From Acidovorax sp. KKS102 (GTDB taxonomy: Bacteria; Pseudomonadota; Gammaproteobacteria; Burkholderiales; Burkholderiaceae_C): a stretch of 64,000 nucleotides of DNA. The position numbers were made by a program, and so were the translations under genes. How positions within the stretch are numbered: the stretch's first letter is position 1; the number at the start of each line of letters is the position of its first letter. This document shows, one piece after another, positions 27,290 through 36,995 of this stretch. The DNA is taken from positions 2,914,001 through 2,978,000 of the forward strand of contig NC_018708.1 of assembly GCF_000302535.1 (NCBI RefSeq), given 5' to 3'. The notes beneath the pieces were generated by a model that did no database searches, was not told the DNA's origin, and worked only from the letters and a program-made list of their open reading frames with translations.

Positions 27290-28055
27290 AGTCCTGTTGT
27301 CTGCACAGAAGGTCACCAAGCGCTTCGGCGGCCTGGCCGCCGTGAATGGTGTCTCGGTGGACCTGTGGCGGGGCAAGATCCACGCGGTGATCGGTCCCAA
27401 CGGCGCGGGCAAGTCCACGCTGACCAACCTGCTCTCGGGCGACCTGCCCCCCACCTCGGGCACCGTGCTGCTGGGTGGCACCAATGTGACCGGCTGGGCG
27501 CCTGAACGCATCTCACGCCAGGGCCTGGGTCGCAGCTACCAGAAGACCAACATCTTCCTGCCGCTCACCGTGCACGAAAACGTGCGCCTGGCCGCCCAGT
27601 CGCGCGATGCGCAGCAACCCTGGAACCCCTTGCGCTGGTGGCAGGACACCCGCTCGGACACTATCAAAAACAGAGCAACCAGCGCACGTCTTGAAAGCGC
27701 TATCGAGCTGTCAGGCCTCAAAGACCGGCGCACGGCCATCGCGGGAGCCATGAGCCACGGCGAGCAGCGCCAGCTCGAAATTGCCATGACCCTGGCCACC
27801 GAGCCGCAGGTGCTGCTGCTCGACGAGCCCCTGGCGGGCATGGGCGTGGCCGAGGCCGAACGCATGGTGGAGCTGCTGCAGCGCCTCAAGCCCGCCCACG
27901 CCATGATGCTGGTCGAGCACGACATGGATGCCGTGTTTGCGCTGGCCGACCGCCTGACGGTGATGGTCAACGGCGAGGTGATTGCCCATGGCACACCGCC
28001 CGAGGTGCGCGCCGATGCCACCGTGCAGGCCGCCTACCTGGGGGAGGACCACTGA
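27282..28055 (+). CDS. livG: Branched-chain-type ABC transporter ATP-binding protein LivG (system 2)
   Basis: 257-residue ATPase. Canonical Walker A GPNGAGKST and Walker B VLLLDEPLAGMG; the signature region is AMSHGEQRQLEIAM. Start at ATG 27282 overlaps livM by 8 nt. Between the Q-loop and signature lies DTIKNRATSARLESAIELSG, encoded by 27659-27711. This DNA is less GC-rich than its surroundings and resembles the family 2 palindromic repeat (ACTATCAAAAACAGAGC...CAGCGC...GCGCTATCGAGC). The frame stays open, so the protein is probably functional. Confidence 0.93.
   Translation: MAEVLLSAQKVTKRFGGLAAVNGVSVDLWRGKIHAVIGPNGAGKSTLTNLLSGDLPPTSGTVLLGGTNVTGWAPERISRQGLGRSYQKTNIFLPLTVHENVRLAAQSRDAQQPWNPLRWWQDTRSDTIKNRATSARLESAIELSGLKDRRTAIAGAMSHGEQRQLEIAMTLATEPQVLLLDEPLAGMGVAEAERMVELLQRLKPAHAMMLVEHDMDAVFALADRLTVMVNGEVIAHGTPPEVRADATVQAAYLGEDH
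27659..27711. repeat. Possible family 2 palindrome copy inside livG
   Basis: CACTATCAAAAACAGAGC, CAGCGC and GCGCTATCGAGCTG occur in the order and spacing seen in intergenic copies, with local loss of GC-rich third positions. It is in frame and encodes a helix between the Q-loop and signature of LivG. The match is imperfect. Confidence 0.45.
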
Positions 28056-28056
28056 C

Positions 28057-28770
28057 ATGACCACTCCATGGATCGATGCCAAGGGCATCCACACCTTCTA
28101 CGGCAGCAGCCACATCCTGCACGGCATTGATTTCACCGTGGGCCAGGGCGAGACCATCGGCCTCATGGGCCGCAACGGTATGGGCAAGAGCACCCTGCTC
28201 AAGTCGCTGATGGGCCTGGTCAAGCCCCGCTCCGGCAGCGTGGCCGTGGCCGGCCGCGACATGACCGGCAAACCGCCCTACGAGGTGGCGCGTCTGGGCA
28301 TCGCCTACGTGCCCGAGGGCCGGGGCATCTTCGGCAACCTGAGCGTGGTCGAGAACCTGCAGATGGCCGCCCGCGCCGGCACGCGCGGCCAGCGGGACTG
28401 GACCTACGAGCGCGTGCTGGAGACCTTCCCGCGGCTGAAGGAACGCCTGGGCCACGGCGGCCAGCAGCTCAGCGGCGGCGAGCAGCAGATGCTCACCATC
28501 GGCCGCGCGCTGATGACCAACCCCGACGTGCTCATCCTCGACGAAGCCACCGAAGGCCTGGCACCGCTGATCGCACGCGAGATCTGGCGCATCTGCAGCC
28601 TCATCAAGGACAGCGGCATCAGCAGCGTGATCGTGGACAAGAACTGGAAGCACGTCACGCAGATCACCGACCGCAACGTCATCCTGGTCAAGGGCCAGGT
28701 AGTGTTTGACGGCAGCTCGGACGCCCTGCATGCGCAGCCCCTGCTGCTGGAGCAGTACCTCGGGGTATGA
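28057..28770 (+). CDS. livF: Branched-chain-type ABC transporter ATP-binding protein LivF (system 2)
   Basis: 237-residue ATPase with canonical Walker A GRNGMGKST, signature LSGGEQQMLTIGRAL and Walker B VLILDEATEGLAP. Here the motif is DEAT rather than the DEPT of system 1, but the catalytic Glu is kept. Start at ATG 28057 lies 1 nt after the livG stop. Last gene of the system 2 operon; psd follows 64 nt later. Confidence 0.94.
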   Translation: MTTPWIDAKGIHTFYGSSHILHGIDFTVGQGETIGLMGRNGMGKSTLLKSLMGLVKPRSGSVAVAGRDMTGKPPYEVARLGIAYVPEGRGIFGNLSVVENLQMAARAGTRGQRDWTYERVLETFPRLKERLGHGGQQLSGGEQQMLTIGRALMTNPDVLILDEATEGLAPLIAREIWRICSLIKDSGISSVIVDKNWKHVTQITDRNVILVKGQVVFDGSSDALHAQPLLLEQYLGV

Positions 28771-28834
28771 CCCCGTGCGGGCGATGGCGCCCCGCCGATA
28801 GAATCGTCCGCTTTCGTCTTTGAGGGGTTCGCCC

Positions 28835-29686
28835 GTGTCTGATCGCCTGGCAGTTCTGCCGCAATACCTCCTGCCCAAGCAGGCACTGACCACCCTGGCT
28901 GGCAAGTTTGCATCGGCCCGGCTGGGCGGCCTCACCACCTCGGTGATCCGCTGGTTTGTGGGCCGCTACAACGTCAACATGGCCGAGGCGGCCAACCCCG
29001 ACATCGCCAGCTACACCTCGTTCAACGACTTCTTCACGCGGGCGCTCAAGCCCGGCGCCCGCCCACTGGCCCAAGCCGATTTGATTTGCCCCGTGGATGG
29101 CGCCATCAGCCAGTTCGGCCCCATCGCCAAGGACCAGGTCTTTCAGGCCAAGGGGCACACCTACTCCACCACCGCCCTGGTGGGTGGCGACGCCGCTGCT
29201 GCGGCACGTTTTGACAACGGCCACTTCGCCACGCTGTACCTGAGCCCACGCGACTACCACCGCATCCACATGCCGTGCGCGGGCGAGCTGACGCGCATGG
29301 TGCATGTGCCGGGCGACCTGTTTTCGGTGAACCCCACCACGGCACGCGGCGTGCCCGGCCTGTTTGCGCGCAACGAGCGCGTGGTGTGCTTTTTTGAATC
29401 GGCCCACGGCCCGTTTGTGCTGGTACTGGTGGGTGCGACCATTGTGGGCAGCATGGCCACCGTGTGGCACGGGCAGGTGAACCCGCCGCGCACCGGTGTG
29501 CTGCGGCAGTGGGACTACGCGAAGGGCCAGGTAAGTCTGCAGCAGGGTGAAGAAATGGGCCGCTTCCTGCTCGGCTCCACCGTGGTGATGCTGTTCCCAC
29601 AAGGGCCGCTGCAATTCAACCCGCAGTGGTCACCCACGCGCCCCATCCAGCTGGGTGAAGCCATGGCACAGCGCTCTGGGGGCTGA
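28835..29686 (+). CDS. psd: Phosphatidylserine decarboxylase proenzyme
   Basis: 283-residue membrane-associated enzyme converting phosphatidylserine to phosphatidylethanolamine. The self-cleavage site LGST is in GRFLLGSTVVMLF near residue 250, where Ser becomes the pyruvoyl group. Other marks are TSFNDFFTRALKPGARP, CPVDGAISQFG and YLSPRDYHRIHMP. I choose GTG 28835 (reads MSDRLAVLPQYLLPK), because it aligns with known Psd N-termini and has GAGGGG upstream; a TTG 15 nt earlier is possible. A TAGAAT -10-like box lies near 28799. Confidence 0.94.
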   Translation: MSDRLAVLPQYLLPKQALTTLAGKFASARLGGLTTSVIRWFVGRYNVNMAEAANPDIASYTSFNDFFTRALKPGARPLAQADLICPVDGAISQFGPIAKDQVFQAKGHTYSTTALVGGDAAAAARFDNGHFATLYLSPRDYHRIHMPCAGELTRMVHVPGDLFSVNPTTARGVPGLFARNERVVCFFESAHGPFVLVLVGATIVGSMATVWHGQVNPPRTGVLRQWDYAKGQVSLQQGEEMGRFLLGSTVVMLFPQGPLQFNPQWSPTRPIQLGEAMAQRSGG

Positions 29687-29715
29687 CCTTCAGCCCCTTG
29701 GCCGACGCGACGCGC

Positions 29716-29931
29716 TTACGAACCGTCGGCGTCGGGCGTGCGCGTGAGCCGGAAGGCGGTGGGCGCGAGGTGCAGCGCTTCAGGGTACACAGGGGATTCA
29801 TGCCCCACCAGATACACCATAAGAGCGTGGCGGCGCACCACCACGTGGCTCACGGTTTCGCGCTGGTGGTTCCATTGCACGAAGGTGCCTGGCTTGAACA
29901 AAGGCATGTAGTAGTACGCGGTGGGGTCCAT
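29716..29931 (-). CDS. Small conserved hypothetical protein
   Basis: 71-residue protein MDPTAYYYMPLFKPGTFVQW followed by NHQRETVSHVVVRRHALMVY and LVGHESPVYPEALHLAPTAF. Compact, likely all-beta, with no signal peptide or membrane segment. I recall similar short proteins in Comamonadaceae, but no function is known to me. It is convergent with psd (stop-to-stop gap of 29 nt) and follows hutG on the same strand after 123 nt. ATG at 29931 is used; ATG at 29907 (MPLFKPGTF) is an alternative. Confidence 0.65.
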   Translation of the reverse strand: MDPTAYYYMPLFKPGTFVQWNHQRETVSHVVVRRHALMVYLVGHESPVYPEALHLAPTAFRLTRTPDADGS

Positions 29932-30054
29932 GGGGTGCGGCTCCTCCCGCGATGACGGGCCCCTGCGTGGATGTGGGGTGGGCCCGGGCGGCGGTCCATG
30001 GCGGACCGACCAGCCCATACTAGCACCGATACTTCCCGCCCTGGGGCGTAAGCC

Positions 30055-30870
30055 TCACGCCGATTGCGCTGCCGCAAAGGCCAGCGCGGCCTCCAACATA
30101 CTACGCAGGTGGGGTTGCACGCCCGCAGCCACCTCGGGCAGGTAGTCAAACGGCAGGGCCTCCTGCATGTAGCTGCACTGCGTCATTTCCAGCTGCACCG
30201 CGTGAATGTTCTGCGCGGGCTGCCCGTAGTGGCGCGTGATGTGCCCACCCTTGAAGCGGCCATTGAGCACGGCGGTGTAGCCCTGGGCCTCTTTGGCGAT
30301 GGACAGCAGTTCCTGCGCCAGCGCCGGGTCGCAGCTTTCACCGTTGGCCGTGCCCAGGTTCAGGTCGGGCAGCTTGCCTTCAAAAAAGCGCGGCAGCACC
30401 GAGCGGATGGAGTGGGCGTCCCACAGCACCGCCACACCGTGTTGCGCACGGATGCGGTCCAGCTCGGCACGCAGTTGCGCGTGGTACGGCGCCCAGACGG
30501 CCTCACGGCGCGCAGCGATCTCTGCGTCATCGGGCACATCGCCTGCTGCGTAGATGGGCGTGTCGTCGAACGTATCGACCGGGCAGAGGCCGGTGACGCT
30601 CTGCCCAGGGTACAGGCTGGCGCCATCGGGCGGGCGGTTCAGGTCGACCACATAGCGCGAATGCGTGGCCACGAGGATGGACGCCCCCAGGTCTTTGGCA
30701 AACGCGTAGAGGCGCTCCATGTGCCAGTCGGTGTCAGGCACCTGGCGGGCCTCATCCGTGAAGCGCGCGGCCAGCGCGGGCGGCACGTAGGTGCCTGCAT
30801 GGGGCATGGACACCAGCAGCGGCGCAGTGCCGGGGTAAAAGACAAAAGGAGGTGGAGAGGTATCGGTCAT
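30055..30870 (-). CDS. hutG: N-formylglutamate deformylase HutG
   Basis: 271-residue zinc-dependent amidohydrolase that splits N-formyl-L-glutamate into glutamate and formate, the last histidine-degradation step. Family marks are LLVSMPHAGTYVPPAL, TDWHMERLYAFA, YVVDLNRPPDGASLYPGQ and LWDAHSIRSVLPRFFEG. NGRFKGGHITRHYGQP is the C-terminal conserved block. Start is ATG 30870 (GTG at 30873 adds one residue). It is the last hut gene, 34 nt after hutF. Confidence 0.96.
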   Translation of the reverse strand: MTDTSPPPFVFYPGTAPLLVSMPHAGTYVPPALAARFTDEARQVPDTDWHMERLYAFAKDLGASILVATHSRYVVDLNRPPDGASLYPGQSVTGLCPVDTFDDTPIYAAGDVPDDAEIAARREAVWAPYHAQLRAELDRIRAQHGVAVLWDAHSIRSVLPRFFEGKLPDLNLGTANGESCDPALAQELLSIAKEAQGYTAVLNGRFKGGHITRHYGQPAQNIHAVQLEMTQCSYMQEALPFDYLPEVAAGVQPHLRSMLEAALAFAAAQSA

Positions 30871-30904
30871 CACAAGCTCACGGGTATGAATTCAATCGGA
30901 CGCT

Positions 30905-32287
30905 TCAATCGGGTGCAATGGTGGCCGAGCGTGCCGCCACAAACGCATGGGCCGCCGCATCGTGCAGCGTGTGCCGGCCACCCGTAATGCGCTGCTGGCC
31001 CGCCACCCACACGCTGTCGATGGCCGAGGTGCGGTGGCTGCCGAATACATGGGCCGACAACATGCTGGGTGCGGGCAGATCGCGCAGCGCTACATGCTGC
31101 GCACCCAGCGCCACCAGGTCGGCCTGCTCACCCACTGCCAGACCGCCAATGGCGCGGCCAGCGGCCTGCGCCCCGCCCTGCACGGCCTGCAAGGTCATGG
31201 CCGTGGCCACCTCGGGTTGCGCGGCGGTGGCCAGCACATTGCGCTGGCGCAGCGAAAGGCGCTGGCCGTATTCGAGCATCAACAACTCCTCAGCCGCATT
31301 CACGCAGGCATGGCTGTCTGAGCCCACACCCCAGCGCCCACCATGCTGCAGCCACAGCGGCATGTCGAAGATGCCGTCGCCCAGGTTCGCTTCGGTGGTG
31401 GGGCAGATACCTGCCACGGCGCCCGTTCGCGCTGCGTCCTGGTATTCCTGCGGCGTCATGTGCGTGGCATGCACCAGGCACCAGCGCTCGTCCACGGGTG
31501 CGTGCTCCAGCAGCCACTGCACCGGGCGCTGACCGCTCCAGGCCACGCAGTCATCCACCTCCTGCGTCTGCTCGGCAATGTGGATGTGGATGGGAGCCTG
31601 CGCATTGAGCGCCGTGAGGCCCTGCACGGCAGCCGCCAGACTGTCGGGCGGCACTGCACGCAATGAATGCGGTGCCAGGCCCAAAACGGCCCCTTGCGCT
31701 TGTGCAGCGGGCGCAAGGCGCTCCAATAAGGAGAGCATGTTGTCCGTGCTGCGGATGAAGCGTGCCTGGTCCGCGCGCGGTGGCTTGGCGCCAAAGCCGC
31801 TCGTCTGGTACAGCACCGGCAGCAGCGTGATGCCGATGCCCGCACGCTGCGCGGCACGCAGCAGTGCCAGCGACAGCGTGGCGTCATCGGCATAGGGCGT
31901 GCCGCCCTGGTCGTGGTGCACGTAGTGGAATTCGCACACGCTGGTGTAGCCCGCCTCCAGCATCTCCACATACAGCCAGGTCGCAATGGCCTCCAGCGAT
32001 TCGGGCGTGATGCGCGCCGCAAAGCGGTACATCAGGTTGCGCCAGCTCCAGAAGCTGTCCTGGCTTTCCCCCCGGTACTCGGTCAGGCCCGCAAACGCGC
32101 GCTGGAAGGCGTGCGAGTGCAGGTTGGGCATGCCAGGCAGCACGGGGCCCGGGGCCACAGCGGCACCGGAGGGCTGCGCATTGGGCGAGACGGCGGTGAT
32201 GCGCCCTGCCCCATCCCAAGTAATCAGCACATTGCGCGCCCAGCCCGTGGGCAGTAGTGCATCGGCGGCGAACAGCTGTTGCGTCAT
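30905..32287 (-). CDS. hutF: Formimidoylglutamate deiminase HutF
   Basis: 460-residue amidohydrolase that converts N-formimino-L-glutamate to N-formyl-L-glutamate and ammonia. Metal-binding His occur in [16 protein letters not shown], and [39 protein letters not shown] and [16 protein letters not shown] give the remaining active-site blocks. Its presence with hutG defines the five-step pathway that releases formate rather than formamide. ATG at 32287 overlaps the hutI stop (ATGA). Confidence 0.96.
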   Translation of the reverse strand: MTQQLFAADALLPTGWARNVLITWDGAGRITAVSPNAQPSGAAVAPGPVLPGMPNLHSHAFQRAFAGLTEYRGESQDSFWSWRNLMYRFAARITPESLEAIATWLYVEMLEAGYTSVCEFHYVHHDQGGTPYADDATLSLALLRAAQRAGIGITLLPVLYQTSGFGAKPPRADQARFIRSTDNMLSLLERLAPAAQAQGAVLGLAPHSLRAVPPDSLAAAVQGLTALNAQAPIHIHIAEQTQEVDDCVAWSGQRPVQWLLEHAPVDERWCLVHATHMTPQEYQDAARTGAVAGICPTTEANLGDGIFDMPLWLQHGGRWGVGSDSHACVNAAEELLMLEYGQRLSLRQRNVLATAAQPEVATAMTLQAVQGGAQAAGRAIGGLAVGEQADLVALGAQHVALRDLPAPSMLSAHVFGSHRTSAIDSVWVAGQQRITGGRHTLHDAAAHAFVAARSATIAPD

Positions 32288-33579
32288 GGCATGACTCCGT
32301 GAATGCGCCCTTGCCGCACGATGGTGCAGGCGGGCTTCTGGCCCAGCCAATAGGCCAGCTCGGCGGCCTCGCCCACGGGCCACAGCACAAAGTTGGCCGG
32401 TCTGCCAGATGCGATGAGGCCGTGCGAATCTTGCAAGCCCAGCGCGCGCGCGGCGTGGGTGGTGATGCCGGCCAGCGCCTCGGGCACCGTCAGGCGGAAC
32501 AGCGTGCAGGCCATGTTGGCCATGAGCAGCAGGCTGAGCGCGGGCGAGGTGCCAGGGTTGTGGTCGGTAGAGACGGCCATAGGCACGCCGGCTGCGCGCA
32601 ACTGCGCGATGGGTGGCAGGTGCGTGTCACGCAGCGTGTAGTAGGCGCCGGGCAGCAGCACGGCCACGGTGCCTGCGGCCTTCATGGCAGCGATGCCGTC
32701 GGCCGACAGGTGCTCGATGTGGTCGCACGACAGCGCACCGTAGCGCGCGGCCAGCGCCGAGCCCCCCATGTCGGACAGTTGCTCGGCATGCAGCTTGACG
32801 GGAATGCCCAGCTGTTGCGCGGCCTGGAAGACCTGCTCGGTCTCCGCCAGCGTGAAGGCAATGCGTTCGCAGAACACATCCACCGCATCGACCAGACCTT
32901 CGGCCGCCAGGGCAGTCAGCATCTCGTTGCAAACAAGGTCTGTGTAGTCCTGGCTACCTCCAGGTTTTCCAGCGTATTCGGGCGGCAGCGCATGCGCGCC
33001 GAGGAAGGTGGTGCGCACCGTCACGCCAAAGGCCTCGCCCAGACGACGGGCCACGCGCAGCTGCTTGCGTTCGTGCTCCAGCGCCAGGCCGTAGCCGGAC
33101 TTGATCTCAATGGCGCACACGCCTTCGTCCAGCAGCGACTGCAGGCGCGGCGCGGCCAGGGCAAAGAGTTCGTCTTCGCTGGCCTCGCGCGTGGCGCGCA
33201 CCGACGACACAATGCCCCCGCCCGCCTTGGCCACCTCTTCATACGTGGCGCCTGCGAGCCGCATCGCAAACTCGTTGGCACGCTGCCCACCGTACACCAG
33301 GTGGGTATGGCAATCGACCAGGCCGGGTGTGGTGATGGCGCCTTTACCGTCAAAGCGGGGCAAGGCGGCAAACGCCGCAGGCACCTGGGCCTGCGGGCCC
33401 ACCCACTGCACAGCGCCGCCCTGCACCACCACACACGCCAGCGCGCTCTCGGGCACCGGCACGTCCGCCGACCACAACGCGGCCAAGGGCCGCAGGTGGG
33501 TCCACACGCCATCGGCACTGGGCGCGGAAGATGTTGGCGGGACCGCGCTCTGCGGGTTGCTACTTGCTGCTGTGTTCAT
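32284..33579 (-). CDS. hutI: Imidazolonepropionase HutI
   Basis: 431-residue metal-dependent hydrolase that opens the imidazolone ring to form N-formimino-L-glutamate. [21 protein letters not shown] binds metal and substrate. [42 protein letters not shown] and [11 protein letters not shown] follow in the normal order. It is somewhat longer than the usual 405 residues, due to the polar N-terminal 25 residues. A family 2 repeat lies in the 72-nt spacer between hutD and this start; hutI itself overlaps hutF by ATGA. Confidence 0.96.
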   Translation of the reverse strand: MNTAASSNPQSAVPPTSSAPSADGVWTHLRPLAALWSADVPVPESALACVVVQGGAVQWVGPQAQVPAAFAALPRFDGKGAITTPGLVDCHTHLVYGGQRANEFAMRLAGATYEEVAKAGGGIVSSVRATREASEDELFALAAPRLQSLLDEGVCAIEIKSGYGLALEHERKQLRVARRLGEAFGVTVRTTFLGAHALPPEYAGKPGGSQDYTDLVCNEMLTALAAEGLVDAVDVFCERIAFTLAETEQVFQAAQQLGIPVKLHAEQLSDMGGSALAARYGALSCDHIEHLSADGIAAMKAAGTVAVLLPGAYYTLRDTHLPPIAQLRAAGVPMAVSTDHNPGTSPALSLLLMANMACTLFRLTVPEALAGITTHAARALGLQDSHGLIASGRPANFVLWPVGEAAELAYWLGQKPACTIVRQGRIHGVMP

Positions 33580-33584
33580 GGATC

Positions 33585-33645
33585 AATTTGCTATCTTTTA
33601 TATAGCTACTTGCGCATATTCCACTAGCGCTTGCAGCCCATTTGA
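33585..33645. repeat. Dispersed imperfect palindrome, family 2, copy D
   Basis: AATTTGCTATC, TAGCTACTTGCGC, a loop ATATTCCAC, then TAGCGCTTGCAGCC occupy the spacer between hutD and hutI. It is markedly AT-rich next to both genes. A hairpin here could separate the expression of hutD and hutI within the operon. Confidence 0.65.
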
Positions 33646-33651
33646 TTCAAA

Positions 33652-34278
33652 TTATGGTGCGGAGCCCCTGTGCAAGGCCACCCAGGCCAGCACCGGTGCA
33701 TCGTCGGCAGACATGGCGCCTTCGGCGCCGCGTACGGGGGTGATTGACGGCGCTGCTTCGCCCCCTTCGCTCACCCACCACAGGCCCTGCCCCGCTGCCA
33801 ACATCCGCGCTGGGCGGCCATCGCTGTCCTCATATCGCCACGTGCCGTGGAGCACCATACACAGGCCTGCGGCAGCCCCCTCTGCGGGCGGCACATCGCG
33901 CAGCACCTGCAGGCTCCCGCTCCACTCTCCCCGGCGCAGCATCAGGTTGAAGTCGGTAGAAACACCGCCGAGCATGCGGCAGTCCACCGGCTCTTCGCCG
34001 GAGAACGCAAACGGCTCCCACCGCTGCGTCAGCGCGTGCTGCCATTGCCCCGCTGCGGCTTGCAGCTGTACGCCATCGCCCTCCAGCAGCATGATCTGCC
34101 GGTCCACGCCCGCAAAGGCTGAGAACGGCCCGGGGCGGGCGATGGTGGCCACACTCACGCGCCATGCAAAGCTGTCCATGCCGGCGCCGGGCGGCCAGCA
34201 CGCCAGCTCGCGCGTGCTGCCGCCGCCGTTTTTCCAGGGCACTGGGGGCGTGAAGGCCAAGTCCAGAAACTGCTTCAT
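33652..34278 (-). CDS. hutD: HutD-family protein
   Basis: 208-residue cupin-like protein of the HutD/Ves family. It opens with VPWKNGGGSTRELACWPPGA and FAWRVSVATIARPGPFSAF, both diagnostic. Work on Pseudomonas HutD suggests it tunes hut operon activity, perhaps by binding formylglutamate; no enzymatic role is established. ATG 34278 overlaps the stop of the dioxygenase gene (ATGA), so the two are translationally coupled. Confidence 0.93.
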   Translation of the reverse strand: MKQFLDLAFTPPVPWKNGGGSTRELACWPPGAGMDSFAWRVSVATIARPGPFSAFAGVDRQIMLLEGDGVQLQAAAGQWQHALTQRWEPFAFSGEEPVDCRMLGGVSTDFNLMLRRGEWSGSLQVLRDVPPAEGAAAGLCMVLHGTWRYEDSDGRPARMLAAGQGLWWVSEGGEAAPSITPVRGAEGAMSADDAPVLAWVALHRGSAP

Positions 34279-35159
34279 GCGCGTTCACCCTGCGGCGCAT
34301 CGTTGCCATCCACCAGCAGAGGGAACAGCGGGTGGTCCATCGCAGCCCCAGCGGGCAGCTCATCGGCCAAGCCCGGGAACTCGGGCGAGGTCTTCCAGGG
34401 CCGGGGCGCATGGCGCGTGTCGTCGCCCAGAAAGCGCACCGAGAACACCCGACGGCGATTAGGCCCTTCCACACCGCCCGCCGCATGCAGCGTGAGCATG
34501 TGGAAACACACCACGTCGCCGGGCTCGATCTCCCAGCCCACGATGGGGAAGGCATCGCGGTCGGCCTCCACGTTGGGCAGGTCCTGCAGGCTGCCCTCAG
34601 GGAACCACTTGGCCTGGTTGTCCATGAAGGTGCGCGGCATGAGCCACGGGCCCTTGTGCGAGCCCGCCACAAACTCCAGCGTCGCAGCGCGGGACACCGG
34701 GTCTACCGGTATCCACATGCTCACGTTCTGCATGCCTTCGATGTTGTAGTAGGGCTGGTCCTGGTGCCAAGGCGTCTTCTGGCGCGTGCCCGGCTCTTTG
34801 ACCAGCACATGGTCGTGGTACAGCCGCACGGTGCGCGACTGCATCAGGCGCTGCGCAGCCAGGGCCAGCGGCGTGTCGCGCACAAAGCGGCCAAACTGCG
34901 GAATGTCCTGCCAGTTGCAGAAGTCCTCGAAGAAGCGGCCCGGGTCATCCGGCCTGCTGGCCACTTTGGCGCGCGGGCTGGGCGCGGCCAGGTTGGCATC
35001 GATGCCTTCGCGCAGCAGCGCGACTTCATCGGGCGTGAGCAGCTGCTTGATGCAGATGGCGCCGTCGCGGGCGAAGTCGGCAACCTGTTGGTCACTCAAC
35101 CGCTCGCGCAGGCGCGCCTGCCACTGTTGCTGCGAAACCCCAGACGAAACATCGGGCAT
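34275..35159 (-). CDS. Phytanoyl-CoA dioxygenase family (Fe(II)/2-oxoglutarate) oxygenase in hut operon
   Basis: 294-residue non-haem iron oxygenase of the PhyH family. Iron ligands are predicted as His132 and Asp134 in TPWHQDQPYYN and distal His225 in LTLHAAGGVEG; the 2-oxoglutarate-binding Arg is likely in NRRRVFSVRF. The N-terminal helix DQQVADFARDGAICIKQLLT is the usual lead-in. It lies between hutU (63-nt gap) and hutD (4-nt overlap), so it is an integral operon member. PhyH proteins hydroxylate many small molecules and not only acyl-CoAs. No step of known histidine degradation needs it; hydroxylation of a histidine-related compound is an inference. Confidence 0.9.
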   Translation of the reverse strand: MPDVSSGVSQQQWQARLRERLSDQQVADFARDGAICIKQLLTPDEVALLREGIDANLAAPSPRAKVASRPDDPGRFFEDFCNWQDIPQFGRFVRDTPLALAAQRLMQSRTVRLYHDHVLVKEPGTRQKTPWHQDQPYYNIEGMQNVSMWIPVDPVSRAATLEFVAGSHKGPWLMPRTFMDNQAKWFPEGSLQDLPNVEADRDAFPIVGWEIEPGDVVCFHMLTLHAAGGVEGPNRRRVFSVRFLGDDTRHAPRPWKTSPEFPGLADELPAGAAMDHPLFPLLVDGNDAPQGERA

Positions 35160-35222
35160 GGCACCTCACCTCCAGATCAAACGTAGAGACAGATAGATAG
35201 ACCCCGCGAGTATTTGGCGGGC

Positions 35223-36956
35223 TTACTTGATCATCGGCAGCTTCAGGCCCTGCTTCTTGGCCGTTTCCACGGCCAATTCGTAGCCTGCATCGGCATGGCG
35301 CATTACACCGCTGCCGCAGTCATTGACCAGCACATTGGCCAGCCGTGCAGCTGCCGCATCGGTGCCGTCGGCCACGATGACCATGCCCGAGTGCTGCGAG
35401 TAGCCCATGCCCACGCCGCCGCCGTGGTGCAGGCTGACCCAGGTGGCGCCGCCTGCGGTGTTGAGCAGCGCGTTGAGCAGCGGCCAGTCGCTCACGGCAT
35501 CGGTGCCGTCCTTCATGGCTTCGGTCTCGCGGTTGGGGCTGGCCACGCTGCCGGTGTCCAGGTGGTCGCGGCCGATGACGATGGGCGCCTTCAGTTCGCC
35601 GTTCTTCACCATCTCGTTGAAGGCCAGGCCCGCGATGTGGCGCTCGCCCAGGCCCAGCCAGCAGATGCGTGCGGGCAGGCCCTGGAAGGCGATGCGTTCG
35701 CCAGCCATGTCGAGCCAGCGGTGCACGTGTTTGTTCTCGGGGAACAGCTCCTTGATCTTGGCGTCGGTCTTGCGGATGTCTTCTGGGTCGCCCGACAGGG
35801 CCACCCAGCGGAACGGGCCCTTGCCTTCGCAGAACAGCGGGCGGATGTAGGCGGGCACAAAGCCGGGGAAGTCGAATGCGTCTTTCACGCCTTCGTCAAA
35901 CGCCACCTGGCGGATGTTATTGCCGTAGTCCACCACCGGGATGCCCATGTGCTGGAAGTCGAGCATGGCTTGCACATGCACGGCGCACGACTTGGCGGCG
36001 GCTTTTTTCAGCACTTCATGCTGGGTCACATCCTGCTGCGCGGCGCGCCACTGGGCCACCGTCCAGCCCGCGGGCAGGTAGCCGTTGACGAGGTCGTGGG
36101 CCGAGGTCTGGTCGGTGACCAAGTCGGGCTTCAAGCCGCCGGCCTTGGCGCGGCGCACCAGCTCGGGCAGGATTTCTGCGGCGTTGCCCAGCAGCGCAAT
36201 CGACACGGCTTCTTTGGCTGCCGTGTGCTGCTGGATCAGCTCCAACGCGTGGTCGATATCACGCGCCTGCTTGTCCACATAGCGCGTGCGCAGACGGAAG
36301 TCGATACTGCTTTGCTGGCACTCAATGTTGAGCGACACCGCGCCCGCAAAGGTAGCGGCCAGCGGCTGCGCGCCGCCCATGCCGCCCAGGCCTGCGGTCA
36401 AGATCCAGCGCCCTTCCAGTGAGCCGCCAAAGTGCTTGCGGCCCGCCTCGGCAAAGGTTTCGTAGGTGCCCTGGACGATGCCCTGCGTGCCGATGTAGAT
36501 CCAGCTGCCTGCGGTCATCTGGCCGTACATGAACAGGCCCTTCTGGTCCAGCTCGCTGAAGTGCTCCCAGTTGGCCCACTTGGGCACCAGGTTGGAGTTG
36601 GCCAGCAGCACGCGAGGCGCGTTGGCGTGGGTCTTGAACACGCCCACGGGTTTGCCGGACTGGATGAGCAGGGTTTCGTCGTCGTTCAAGTCCTTGAGCG
36701 AGGCGAGGATCTGATCAAAACACTCCCAGTTGCGCGCAGCACGGCCAATGCCGCCGTACACCACCAGGTCCTGAGGACGCTCTGCCACCTCGGGGTCGAG
36801 GTTGTTCTGGATCATGCGGTAGGCGGCCTCAGTCAGCCAACTCTTGCAGGTGAGCTGGCTGCCGCGCGGCGCACGGATCACGCGACTGGCGTCGTGGCGG
36901 GGGTCGGTGCTGGCGGACGAAGTGGCGGCAGCGATGATGGCGTCGTTGGCGTTCAT
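35223..36956 (-). CDS. hutU: Urocanate hydratase HutU
   Basis: 577-residue NAD-dependent urocanase that converts urocanate to imidazolonepropionate. [20 protein letters not shown] at the N-terminus, [39 protein letters not shown] (NAD binding) and [19 protein letters not shown] are all family blocks, and [14 protein letters not shown] precedes the active site region. Length slightly exceeds the usual 556, through a short polar N-terminus. It follows hutH by 39 nt. Confidence 0.97.
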   Translation of the reverse strand: MNANDAIIAAATSSASTDPRHDASRVIRAPRGSQLTCKSWLTEAAYRMIQNNLDPEVAERPQDLVVYGGIGRAARNWECFDQILASLKDLNDDETLLIQSGKPVGVFKTHANAPRVLLANSNLVPKWANWEHFSELDQKGLFMYGQMTAGSWIYIGTQGIVQGTYETFAEAGRKHFGGSLEGRWILTAGLGGMGGAQPLAATFAGAVSLNIECQQSSIDFRLRTRYVDKQARDIDHALELIQQHTAAKEAVSIALLGNAAEILPELVRRAKAGGLKPDLVTDQTSAHDLVNGYLPAGWTVAQWRAAQQDVTQHEVLKKAAAKSCAVHVQAMLDFQHMGIPVVDYGNNIRQVAFDEGVKDAFDFPGFVPAYIRPLFCEGKGPFRWVALSGDPEDIRKTDAKIKELFPENKHVHRWLDMAGERIAFQGLPARICWLGLGERHIAGLAFNEMVKNGELKAPIVIGRDHLDTGSVASPNRETEAMKDGTDAVSDWPLLNALLNTAGGATWVSLHHGGGVGMGYSQHSGMVIVADGTDAAAARLANVLVNDCGSGVMRHADAGYELAVETAKKQGLKLPMIK

Positions 36957-36995
36957 GGTGGGCTCCTGTGAATCAGTGGGTGTGCGTAGAAAAAA

